Origin: Burhinus oedicnemus
Lineage: Eukaryota; Chordata; Aves; Charadriiformes; Burhinidae
Assembly: GCA_008921705.1 (NCBI GenBank)
Contig: VFFE01007128.1
Span: forward strand, 1,132,770 to 1,196,769
Direction of reading: 5' to 3'
DNA: 64,000 nucleotides
Shown here one piece after another: positions 11,421 to 21,598 of this stretch (position 1 is its first letter; each line of letters begins with the position of its first letter). The notes under the pieces were generated by a model. The model ran no database searches, had not been told where the DNA came from, and saw nothing but the letters and a program-made list of their open reading frames with translations. A program made the position numbers and the translations under genes.

Positions 11421-14400
11421 TCTTAACTTACCTCTTTGCATCTGTGGTCAGCCCTAGCATATTCATCAAATGTAATAAATGTTTTGTTTCCAACAGGACC
11501 CTATAAAACCAGAAAGGCTTTGCTTAGCCATTTTCTGCACCCTGTGTGCCTAAGTTTTCTGCCATGCCAGGTATTACTGAGACGTAGCAAAGATATTTCA
11601 TTTCATGTTGGTGATACAAAACTTTTTGTACTATGCAGAGAGTAAGCTTCTCAGAAATAGGCAGACATACTTTGGGCTTCTCTTTTCACTGTTAATAAAA
11701 CCTGCTACTTCTCATCTCTGTTGAGTGGATATGCATTTTAATTCTTTTGAATTACTGTTCAGTCTAATGTTGCTTCTAAGCCCCTGTGCTACTTCTAATT
11801 CTGAATTGAAGAATACTTATTCCTCCCGTTCTTTCCAATATTCACACAAAAGGTGTGTTGAAAGCATATGCCAGTCCACAAGACATGCCTGAAGACTCTT
11901 ATTTGTCAGCTCAGACTACTTTCAGATATATAGGGTTGGCCAAAAATTGCGTCTGTGTATAGATTTAGTTTCACAAACTTGAACAGAGAAACTGTAGTTT
12001 TACCGAAAAGGGTGGCTGTATCTCCTTAGACAGCTGAGCAACAACATCCCAAATAGTCACTGTCTTACACAGGGGACAGAAGCACAGAAGTTTCAGGCTC
12101 ATATGTAAAACATTCAAGTACTTTTCTTCCTGCCTCTCACCTGGAGAGGCGAAGTGCAGGCTGGTGTGTTTAAGGTCTTAATGTGATTTTGTTTCTCCAC
12201 CATTAAAAAACCCAGTAAATAGTTATAGACCACAGTTTTAGCTTTGCAACTGAGATGTGCACCAAAAATGTCTTTTAGCTGGTTGAAGAAAAACTGACAG
12301 CTACCAGTTCTGTGCAGTTCTCTGCAGCTGCTCATCTGATCCCCAAGGGAAGCGTTCACTGCAAGAAGCTACTGCTAGAAATATTAATTTATCAGTGGAT
12401 GCCCAAAAGGCCACTAGCCTGCTCTGTTGTGCTCCACGGTGGCTGCAGGCATTGAGACCCAGGGCTTATGTTTTTGCCTTCAGATATGGAAACCAAAGCA
12501 AGGGAAGATATTGAGCAGGAATTAACACGCATCCTGAGTTTATGCTGAACTCAGGTAGTGACTGTAGTGTGTGATAGGAGAGTCAGTAAGGTGGGCTGAG
12601 CTGTGACCTTAGTTTAGGAAGCTGGGTGTATGTGAGTAAGATCAGGTGTGAATAGCCACAGAAACATGCCAATGCCTGAAGGGATTCTGCAGGGAAGATG
12701 CAAAATACTATTTAATTTATAATAGTTCAACAGTGAGAATTTTATTTGGTAAGGTTTGTAAAACTAACTCCTAAATGTTAATATTCATTGTTTGTATTTC
12801 TCCGCAGCTACTGTAACTAGTTCCCACTTTGAGTTACCCAAATATTATACAGTGGGTATGAGGAGCTGAAGGTGTATGAGGACAAGTTATCTGTCCCATG
12901 GCTTCCCAGGTGTGCTTTTTCCCCATGGGTTCCTGGTGAAGACAGGAATGGCCTGAATAAATTACTCACTGTTCTGGTCAACTTCTTTCCTGGAGTCCTC
13001 TAACCCTTATTCACAGACAGAAAGTATGAAGCTTACATAGTTGTTCAGCAAAGAAAGGGTTACCTTGATTAACAAATAACAAGCAGCTGTCAACATACCA
13101 GCTGCAGGAGATAAAAGGGATGAAAAAGAGGACTGTAGTTCTTGGTGCAAGGAAGTGAAGTCTGACTTGCTTAAACTTCAGAAAGACAATCTCCTATTCA
13201 TCAGGAAGAAGAAAGAGGTATGTCACTCACAGGAGCAAGATAAATCTTGGCCTTGCTACAGAAATAGACAATGTTTTCTAGGTAATAGCCTAGCTGGGGT
13301 GAAGAGGTGACCAGAGGGCAGAGCTCTAGAACAGAGTAGGACTGGTTTCCTCAAGAGTTGTTTTATACAATGATGAAAAGCCAATCAATAATTGCGTGGA
13401 GTGGGAAGGTGGTTGTATGCCTGTGAGGAGGTAATTGTTTAACAATGAAAGCAAAACCATAAGCAAAGAAAACAGCAGCTTATCTCATTCCTAATATCTT
13501 TAAGACTGTCTCTTTGGAATAACTGGGGCTTTTTTCTTAAGCCAGGTTACAGAGGTTAAGGTTGTATTCTACCTAATTTCTTCTGTAGAGTTCAAAATAT
13601 AGGTTGTCAGATCAGATAACCTAAATGTCTCCATGGCCTTAAACTCCAAGTCTCTCTTACTTTCAGATTGTGACTTCCCATGAAATACTAAAGCTTGTAA
13701 AATCACCTTGGTATTCAGTGTGTACAAGTTGCATATAAAAACTACTAGCTATGATCAAAAAAAAAAAAGTAAATCCTGCTCATTTCAACCTGAAATGGGG
13801 AGGACTATTTCTAGATCACACAATTCAGATCAAAGTGTGAAAACATTATTAAGCTTTGGTCAGTAAATGTTTATTGGTATGAAACATTATTCAGTAAACT
13901 CTCTTTGAGACGTTGCTTTAAAGCTTTTTGTTTCCTTCAACTAAATAAAAGCAATTTCTCCTGTAAGCAATTATCACCTACTTAAATGTCGTTGTCCTTC
14001 CCTCCCCCAACCAATTCCTCTTGAGTATTCAGCTAGTTGCATATCACTTCACTATCTTCCTTCTAAGGCTGTGTTTTCTCCGAACTTTATTTCTATCATT
14101 TCTTCCACTCATGTCTCACTGGGACGCTGCACTGGAAGCAACTAAACCAAAACGAATTGTAATAATTTGTAATATATTCTTTTTTTTTTCTCTGACAGTC
14201 TGTATCATACTTAAAAGGTACAATTTCTACAATACTTCTGTCTGCTTGCTATCATCAAAATGCAATTCACTTGTGATTGTTGAAAATTATGCTTAACCAC
14301 ATCTTACATCTCCGGTAGGCTACTCCTATCTGTGCATCAATTTCCGTCTTGAAGGAAGTTTTGCTCTAATCCGTTGTTCTCAAGTGCTATAAATACATGT

Positions 14401-14639
14401 TTGGGGGAGCTGGGATAATAAAAGTACAGTGATTTTTAGTTTTTCTTTCTTTATGAGAGAATATCATTTACTAGGGTAGTGTACGTGCACCGAACTGACT
14501 TAAGCACAACATCCTAAAGGTATTTTATTAAGCACTACTTAACTTACCGAGTCTCTTAAGACGCTACGGTATGAACAGCTGTTATAGCAAAATTAGATGA
14601 CAAAATATATTCCCCCCCCCCAATTTAAGAAAAGTCCTT
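11421..14639. other. Noncoding DNA upstream of the CpG island
   Basis: AT-rich sequence with no recognised gene. A possible mariner-type terminus begins near 11934 and is listed separately. A run of 10 C lies at 14612-14621, at the edge of the CpG island. Short open frames such as 14021-14296 (+) are hydrophobic and low in information, and are probably chance. Confidence 0.55.
11934..12055 (+). mobile_element. Possible mariner-type DNA transposon end (relic)
   Basis: The sequence TATAGGGTTGGCCAAAAATT starting at 11931 resembles, from memory, terminal inverted repeats of Tc1/mariner elements, which begin after a TA target and often contain GGTTGGCCAAAAA. The following bases, up to about 12055, are unlike the surrounding AT-rich DNA and include a GTTTTACCGAAAA motif. 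I could not find a matching inverted end downstream, so this would be a one-ended relic. It may be coincidence. Confidence 0.25.
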
Positions 14640-14929
14640 TAATTTCTGCTTTTCGTGTAGGAGTAAAGCCATGGCGGTTGACCACCTTCTGGCAGGTAGC
14701 AGCGCATCCCCAGCCCCTCTGCAGCTTATCACGAATTTGCGGTGCCCGTTGCCGCTGCTCCCTCCGCTTCCGAGCCCCGGTCCGGCCGGCAGTGGCCCCG
14801 CCGCCACCCGGCCGCGCTCCCCCTCGGGTACCGCAGAAGCGAAGCGCGGCGCCTCCGCGACCGCCCTCAGGAGGGGGGGGGACCCCTTCCCTGCGGGCTC
14901 CCCGCCTCCCGTGCCGGCGTAAGCCTGGG

Positions 14930-15095
14930 CGGGGGTCCCCAGCACCGAGCGCCCAGCGCGGCTCCTCACCGGGCCGGGGCCGGGCGGCATCCCGGAGCCG
15001 CTACTCACCGAGCGGGCAGCGGGGACCCGCGAGCGCCCAGCGCCGCTCCTCTCACCGGGTGGGGACCGGCGGCACCCGCAGCCGTTACTCACCAC
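14930..15095. repeat. Tandem duplication, ~84-bp unit, inside the CpG island
   Basis: Two imperfect copies lie side by side. The element AGCGCCCAGCG occurs at 14948 and again at 15032, and GCTACTCACC / GTTACTCACC at 15000 and 15084, both 84 bases apart. The GGGG-A/T-CCC segment that precedes the first motif also recurs. Between the landmarks the copies differ by substitutions and a 2-base insertion. On the minus strand each copy ends in a splice-donor-like GTGAGTA(G/A)C, so the duplication duplicates a potential 5' splice site. Confidence 0.85.
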
Positions 15096-15180
15096 AGGCG
15101 GCGGCAGCCCCTCGCGACGCGGCGCAGCCCCACGCGCGCAGGCGGCGGCGCGCGGGGAGGGGCGGGGGCGCGGGCCCTAC

Positions 15181-15242
15181 CTGGGAGTGGCGGGCGGGGG
15201 GCGGCCGGGCGCGGCGGCGGAGGGCTGGGGGCGGCCGGCCAT
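15181..15242 (-). CDS. Candidate minus-strand first coding segment (speculative)
   Basis: On the minus strand an ATG at 15242-15240 has an excellent initiation context (CGCCCGCCATGG). It opens a 20-codon segment reading MAGRPQPSAAAPGRPPPATP. This is followed at 15180 by a splice-donor match (CCCAG then GTAGGGC). Without splicing the frame meets a stop at the donor itself (AGG TAG), as expected if translation continues into a spliced exon in phase 2. The composition is low-complexity and GC-driven, so homology cannot be judged. The gene is not recognised. It competes with a + strand reading that starts from the same CCATGG palindrome. Confidence 0.25.
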
Positions 15243-15603
15243 GGCGGGCGCGGCGGCGGGACCCTCCGCTCCGGCGGTGTCGGGGCAGCAAGAGCGCGGT
15301 CCCGGCGCGCTGCGGCGCGGCACCTCCCGGCCCTGCCCTCTGCCTCACTCCTCCCCTCCCCTGTCCGCCCCGGCCGCCTCCCCCGTCCCTCCCTCACGGC
15401 CGAGCTCCCGCGGTGGCGGCGGGCCGGGGGCTGCAGTCCCCGGGGCAGCGGTCGGCGTGGCCCCCCCGCCCGGGGCTGCGGCGGGTCCGAAAGCGGCACC
15501 TCGGGCACGGGGCTCTTCGCACCTGCAAACCGCCGGCGGGCAGGCGGGGCCCAGGTGGAACATGGCTGGAGGCGGCTGGTCGGGGTTATTTCTGCTTCGC
15601 TGA
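15241..15603 (+). CDS. Candidate plus-strand open frame in the CpG island (speculative)
   Basis: An ATG at 15241-15243 in strong context (GGCCGGCCATGG) opens a 120-residue frame ending at 15603. It begins MAGAAAGPSAPAVSGQQERG and continues with proline-, alanine- and glycine-rich sequence, ending GGGWSGLFLLR. No domain, signal peptide or membrane segment is evident beyond the short hydrophobic end. The composition is what random GC-rich DNA would give. It may be part of a first exon, a 5' UTR, or nothing. It overlaps, in the opposite sense, the minus-strand start at 15242. Confidence 0.15.
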   Translation: MAGAAAGPSAPAVSGQQERGPGALRRGTSRPCPLPHSSPPLSAPAASPVPPSRPSSRGGGGPGAAVPGAAVGVAPPPGAAAGPKAAPRARGSSHLQTAGGQAGPRWNMAGGGWSGLFLLR

Positions 15604-15977
15604 AGCGGCGGCGGAGGGCTGCACCGCGTTCGGGACGGCTGAAGAAGTTGCTGGTGTTGTGCTGTCTGTGGTGTGAGAACTGGGTCGTGACAACGGGGTG
15701 TTGGGTGACTCCAGCAAGAAGCAGGCGATCGTTGCCGACTCCTCTTTATGAATGTCATGATGTTCCTCGAGTCCCAGCCCCGTAAACCATGTGATTTAAA
15801 TGACGGGGGTTTCTTTCTGTCTTAGATGTGAGACTCGAGAAGTTAGTAAAGGAGCCTACTTAGTTAACTACAACTTATGTCTTGTTTTGAGCTTCTTTAG
15901 GCTCTTTTATAGGGTTACTTGCAGCAGGTGTTTTTGGTTTTGTTTTGTTTTGGTTTTTTCCTTCCTTTCTTTTCAAG

Positions 15978-16080
15978 AAAATACTAGCTGTCTTGTGGCT
16001 TGGCTTTGTCGTGTTTGCGCACCCACGTCTGAGAATCTGTGCAGTACAAACCATTAGAATTGGTCTCTGGTCATGGAGAG
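15978..16080 (+). other. Candidate plus-strand second exon with start codon
   Basis: The segment follows a long polypyrimidine tract ending in a 3' splice-site match (CCTTCCTTTCTTTTCAAG, AG at 15976-15977). It ends at a strong donor match (GGAGAG then GTGAGTTT, donor at 16081). The 103-nt exon would contain an ATG at 16073-16075 with G at -3 and G at +4, reading Met-Glu-Arg into the next exon. Position and structure suit a 5' UTR exon spliced from a first exon in the CpG island 0.3-0.8 kb upstream. No downstream partner exon was recognised, so this rests on splice signals alone. Confidence 0.3.
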
Positions 16081-19000
16081 GTGAGTTTAAAAGCATCTGA
16101 GTCACAGGCGATGCACGGTGCAAATATGTTATTTGTGAACCCTGAGCTAGAGTGCGTGCAGAGCCGCCTGGGCTCAGTAGGAGTCCTTTGGCTCGCGTGT
16201 GAAATTTGCAAGGCTGGAGACAGCTGTCATCACCTTGTAGTGGTTGGTAAGATCCTCCTTTTGCTGAGATTTGTTTTCAATACATTTGTGATCTAGGTCA
16301 GAGTCCAAGGTCTGCTCTGTCCAGTTAGGTGATGAGTATTTTACTTCTGTTGGTTGAGTAGCGAACACTGTGCTCAACAGAGAAATTCAGCACTAAAACC
16401 ATGGCAAGAACATGTACGTATCCACAAATACTGCTGGAAGCTTGACTGATGTACGGTGAGCGCTGCTCTTTAGTCATTGCTGTGTTCAGAGATTTGCTGA
16501 GTGAATTCAAAAACAAGGAGGAAGACCATGTGGCAAAGGCAACTAAATCCACACTTTGACAACCATCTTCTTCTTCTGCAATAAAGATTTAGTGTTTCCT
16601 TTAAATGCGTCATTCCTGTATCTTGTCTGCACCTTGCTATTCCCTTTAGTTGGCACATCATGAAATCATGAAATTTAGTGAGTTTTGGAAGGGCCTGGGG
16701 CATGTGGAGGGAATTAGTTTATGTATTAAATCAGGTTTTGTTCTCTGCAATTTACAGTTCAGAAATTTCTAAATCAACTTTGCAGCCAGAGGCATGGTAT
16801 CATTTAACTACTGAACCAACACTTTTCATTGTTAAGAAAGGCTACCTGAAAGGTTTGCTCTTGGTGACTTCTGCATAACCAAGAGGAGAAAGTTTCATGT
16901 TAATTTTTAAATACCTCTTAAGACTTCGTGCTAAGGATATGGATTATCCCTGCTGTTGTAGCAGTCATCTGTCAATTTGCAAAGTGACAAATGAGAGATG
17001 GCAAGGCTGATAGTTACATCATGGTTGTTAAGGGTAGATAAGAATCAAAGCAACGGGAAGCGCTGCGTTTTAAATGGAAAGTGGAGAAGCCGAGAAAACT
17101 AAGAGACACAGCAGCCAAGGGGGAGCACTTGAAATAAGCTGGCCTGAAGCCAGCCCATCTAACAGCATAGAGACCTGAGGAATCTTTCCAGGCTCTGAGT
17201 GAGTGGAAAGTCCTGAAATCCAGACTCAGACAAACCAGAGACTTTATTCGCTTAAATGCAAGCCCAGGTTAGTGTTGCAAATGGTTGTCTGCACGAAACA
17301 TTACCCACTGTGTTTAATACCTGAATGTCAGCCTCTCTGATATGACTCCCTCGGCACTGTGCCATACCTTTCTCATGCCCTTCCAATGCTCTGGCATCCC
17401 TTCATTCCTGAAAACAGGCTGTAATGCCCTTTCCTCTTCCTCAGTTCTCACCATGCATGTTCAATGTTTTTGGGGTCACTCAGACTCCCAGGTCTGTTGT
17501 GTCCCTCAGTCCTGTTGAGACTCTGTTTTTCATCAGCTCTTCTCTAATACACACCATTCCTCTACCCGTGTAGTGCTTAATATTTTCTATCAGCTTCTAC
17601 TTGATCAGTTACTTTAATTTCATCTCTCTTCTTTAAGTCATTTTTACATGACTTTGCATCAGATCTCCAGCTTTGTATTTTAAATGTCCTATTTTCTCTT
17701 CCTTGCCACGGCATTCCCTTTCTGATAAATTCAATCCCGTTGCCACTGAGCTTCTAATTTTCACACATTCTTCCTCATTCAGTAGCTTGTCTGTTCCTCC
17801 TTTGCTGTCATTATCTTATCCTTCTTCTGTCACTGTCAAAGTTCAAGCATTTCTTTGGCCCTGGATATTTACTGTTACCTCAGATTGAGTCCACACGTAA
17901 CTCTACCTGGGTGTCTCTTAGGTTGCATTTAGGCTGCTAATTAAAGCTGGTCAAGGCCTGTTCACTGGCCCCATAGGCACCGAGTAGGGCATGGCTCGTG
18001 TCTCAGCTCCCTCAGTTTTTGAAGCAGTGTGACCTCATGCAGACTGTTTTTTTTTTCCAAACAGAAAACACTAGGAATTAAAGAGTACAGCTGATCACGG
18101 GGCTGTGCCTGACTGTTGACACACATAGGCATAGCATACACAGGCGCTACCAGTCACGCAACATGGCTGTCTATCTCAGTCATTAATATGCTCAAATTTC
18201 TCATTTAACCTCTCTGATGCCTTCCCTTGGACACATCCTGAACATCACAGCCTCTCTCTATTCTGTAGTCTCTTGCTTAGTTCTATGCTTTTATGTACTG
18301 TAGTTACTTAAACCCTGTCACCACTAAGGGTAAGGAGGTTAATGTTAACTTATCCCTGTGATATTATATTTTACTTATCATCTTCATAGATTTTGGAGAA
18401 GCTCAGACATTACTTGCCTACAGATGTTCTGTTTGACTGTCTCACACCATCTCCTGTCCTTAACTCTTCTGTTACCCTCCTTTTCCCTAAGAGTGTGCAA
18501 TTCTTTTCTTTCTGTATCTTTTCTGTTTTCTCCCTTACTTCTTTTACTTTTATTCCCTTTACTTTTTTCCCCCCCCTCCTCTTACTTTTGCCCTCTCAAT
18601 TACTGTTCTCCTAAGATAAATAGCTATGGTTTTCACATTCCTGTTTCTGGGTTTCAGAGCAGCCTCTTTAGTATTGCTGATGCTTTGCTTCTTTTGTGAA
18701 GGAAAAGGACAGAGAGACCTTCAGTTAGGGACAGTTCAGAGAAAGGAAATGACCATTTTCTGTCAGTAATGTTTGCACTCCAGAAGTTCATAACAGGTTT
18801 TCCGCTCTCTAATTTCAGATTGTCTGCTCTTGTGAGTTGTCAGGGGCAAGAGCTCTGTGACAGAAAGAGAGAAGGAGAGGTTTTTCCCCTCATTAGAAGT
18901 GAGGATATTTGTTGCTCAGTCTCGCCTTTACATTTAGTCTTTGTTCCCAGACCTAATATGTTTCTGAATCGTCATTTTTCCATCATAGACACTGCCATCC

Positions 19001-19984
19001 ATCTGTCCCTTACTCCAGCAGATAGCACTGAGATTGCACATGCACTGGTTCTTGCTTTGATTTTTACCACATCCTTATAGTTGATGTGAAGCCCTCTGAT
19101 TCTCATCTTGTAATTTGATTCCTTCTCTCTTTTTTGCAATAGTCACTCTTTATTGTCTGGCTTCATCATCCTGCAAAAACTCCACAAACTGTTTTGTGTG
19201 GACCTGGGCTGTTCTATTGCTTCTTCTCACTATTTTGGAGCCCTTCTTTGAGCCAGCCATTATCTCTTGATTTCATGACAATCTACCAGAGACTCCTCAT
19301 TTTAGGTAGCCAGCCCTCCTCTCCTCTTCTCTGAAAGCCCGTAGTCTTTATTTCTGAGGGAAATAGCCAAGCACTACTTTGTGCCATTGTTCTTACTCCT
19401 TGACAATGTTGGCACATAGCCTAAAAAACCTATTCTTTTTCCTGGAACCTGACTTGACAGAAGAGAACTGATTACTGTCACACACTGACTTATTTCAGAG
19501 CTGTCACTGGGAGTGTGTTTTTTCACCTCAGCTTTTAGATATGAACTGGCAACCGGAAGAGACTACTGTGGCATTTTAGTCAGCTCAGTCTCTCTTTTAT
19601 GTGTCAGTCTAGGACACTGTTCCTGTACTGGGTAACAGAAAGTCGTGGCCAGAGCATATAATATTCTTATATTTTAAGGACACAGACTATTCCAGTTGTT
19701 TGCCTTAAGATTTTGAGGAAAGATTTTTATTTTTTTTTTAAGATTTTTTTTGAGGGTTTAGACTTTTGTAAAAAATTCAAGGAGCTACTTGAAAATAATT
19801 AACCAGCCCTTCTGATGGGAAGATAGGCAGAGTAAACTGTTCCGAGTTGTTAGTTGGAGCTGACAGAAACTGAAACAATAGCACCAAACAGAGCTGACTG
19901 TCACATGAGAAAATATGTCAATCATTCCTGAAAAGGCAGAGGGAGCCAAACTTACACTAAGACTTTGGTTTGGGTCTAGCCATT
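16081..19984. other. Intron-like DNA; pyrimidine-rich block at 17340-19450
   Basis: No gene is recognised. From about 17340 to 19450 the + strand is visibly biased toward C and T, apart from a weaker stretch at 17890-18360. The bias is strongest at 18440-18600, where long runs of C/T include a C8 tract near 18571. Open frames in this block (18358-18699, 18393-18614) are Leu/Ser/Phe/Pro-rich because of the skew and look non-coding. Confidence 0.5.
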
Positions 19985-20117
19985 CCTGGAGATATTCAGA
20001 ACACCTCCGGACACAGTCCTGGACAACCTGCTCTAGCAGGCCCTGCTGAGCAGGGGATTGGATTAAATAATCTCAAGAGGTCACTTCCAACCTGAGCAAT
20101 TCTGTGCTTCTGTGACT
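19985..20117 (+). mobile_element. CR1 LINE 3' tail fragment (+ orientation)
   Basis: A 130-bp remnant of the 3' end of a CR1 element. Recognisable pieces are 'GACACAGTCCTGGACAACCT' followed by GCTCTAGCAGGCCCTGCT, GAGCAGGGGATTGGATTA, and the tail GAGGTCACTTCCAACCTGAG with ATTCTGTGCTTCTGTGA at the right end. The TTCTGTGA tail at the right shows + orientation. This version of the 3' end (GAGCAGGGG..TTGGA) differs from the copy at 3442-3616, so a different subfamily is likely. No coding content is left. Confidence 0.88.
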
Positions 20118-21580
20118 TCAAAGTTGTTTTCACTTGCAGTAAAAAACCCCCCTATCCTCAAAAACTGTGCTTATGCATGACTTGGTTTGTCCCAGGAAAT
20201 CTATGCAGTCTATACTGATTCTGTAACTGGGTGGTATTTTCAGGAATAGATCAATGTTGCAGGGGACTGGGGAAAACAGTGTTTTGTTTTTCACTTCCCT
20301 TTGCTTGTCCTATGAGCTACTTCTTACAAAATTCTCCTAATTAGAAATACAGAGGTGGAAAGCTTAGCATGTAGTCCATGTTTACAAAAGTAGGATCAAA
20401 AAAGCTCTCAGCTTCTTAGCATTTTCTGAACAGAGGCATAATATTTCCAGAAAAATTTGATATTGTCAAATCCCCAACACAGGGACCATCTCTCTTACAT
20501 AATAAAAAATTTCATCCACTTAGGACAACCAGGTCCTAATCCTAATAGAGGCCTTTGAGCGCTAGCATTAATCAAACAATATTTTTGGTGCACCTCTATT
20601 TATCCTCCTCGTCCGTATTTGCTGTGCAGTTGGTGTGTTCGCACAGATTACTGTCTTGATGGATGTGTAACTATTCTTTTACAACTAAAGTAACTCCCTT
20701 TCCCAATGAATGTAAAAGGGGTGCTACATGTTTTTTGTGTAGCTATTTTGGAAAGTTTTTTTTAAAATAGAGATCATCTAACTTGGTTTATGTTTGTCTA
20801 CTAGAAGTTTCTTTACTGAAATGGGTATTACGGTTTGCCGTATTACTGTGCAGTTGATTACCATGCAAAATTTATTACCTCATGTGCTATCAGGTTATTG
20901 ATGAGGTTGCATAATTCTCTTTATGTAGTTGTTCAATACATTGGTTGAGTTCTGACACCACAGATGGACATGTATCTTTTACCCAAATTATCAGGTGTGT
21001 TTTGCTTGTAAAGTTACATTGGTTAAACTGTTTGTATTGAAGATTAGGTAGTCAGCTTTAATACGTTAGTATGTTTTGGACAAAGAGCTTGTCTGATACT
21101 TTTTTTTACAGTTTTGGTGGTTTAATTATAAAAATCTTGTTCTGTCAATCAAAGTCCTTTTCCCTTTAAGATGGGTATTTGGGCTGTGACTAAAGCACCC
21201 TGAGTTAACAAACCCTTGTTGAAGAGGTGTCATAATGTGCTGCAACAAATAAGCAGCATGACTTAATTTATATTAGAACAGATCTAGTTCACAAGGTTCT
21301 CACTGGCAATGGCCAGAAGCTTGAGAGGAAGACAGTTTAATAAAGGTAGCTGTTGGATGCAGTCAAAAGAGAATGAGCAGTGTCATTTGTCACTTAGCTC
21401 CAGACTGCGTGACAAGGCTCCCTATTTAATAAATGCAGACCGTTACCATAGAAAATGGGTGGCAGCTGTATTTATTTTTCATCTATATACATATCTGTAA
21501 CCACAAAGAGAATTTTTTCTAGCATAACCTCAACATTTTTGAGTTAATATACAAGTTTAAATATTGAACCTACTCATTCA

Positions 21581-21598
21581 GTCTGTCTGTCTGTCTCT
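21581..21598. repeat. (GTCT)n microsatellite
   Basis: Four tandem GTCT units followed by CT. It is short and perfect. Confidence 0.9.

Larger units (their letters stand above)
14640..15700. promoter_or_regulatory. CpG island promoter
   Basis: About 1 kb of very GC-rich DNA, dense in CpG, stands out sharply from AT-rich flanks. It contains Sp1-type GC boxes (for example GGGGCGGGG near 15159-15167) and no clear TATA box, typical of a vertebrate housekeeping or developmental promoter. Homopolymers flank or interrupt it (C10 at 14612-14621, G9 at 14873-14881). Several overlapping long open frames on both strands are proline/alanine/glycine/arginine-rich, as expected for any GC-rich sequence, and are not evidence of coding. 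Start codons with good context occur on both strands at CCATGG (15240-15245) and again at 14670-14675. Splice-donor matches occur mainly on the minus strand at 15000-15008, 15084-15092 and 15174-15180. The direction of transcription cannot be fixed from sequence alone and may be divergent. Confidence 0.9.

Noticed and set aside
14597..15785. Several open frames of 130-360 codons on both strands across the CpG island
   Set aside because: They overlap in all frames, are Pro/Ala/Gly/Arg-rich and reflect a shortage of stop codons in GC-rich DNA. Only the starts with good context and splice sites were kept, at low confidence.
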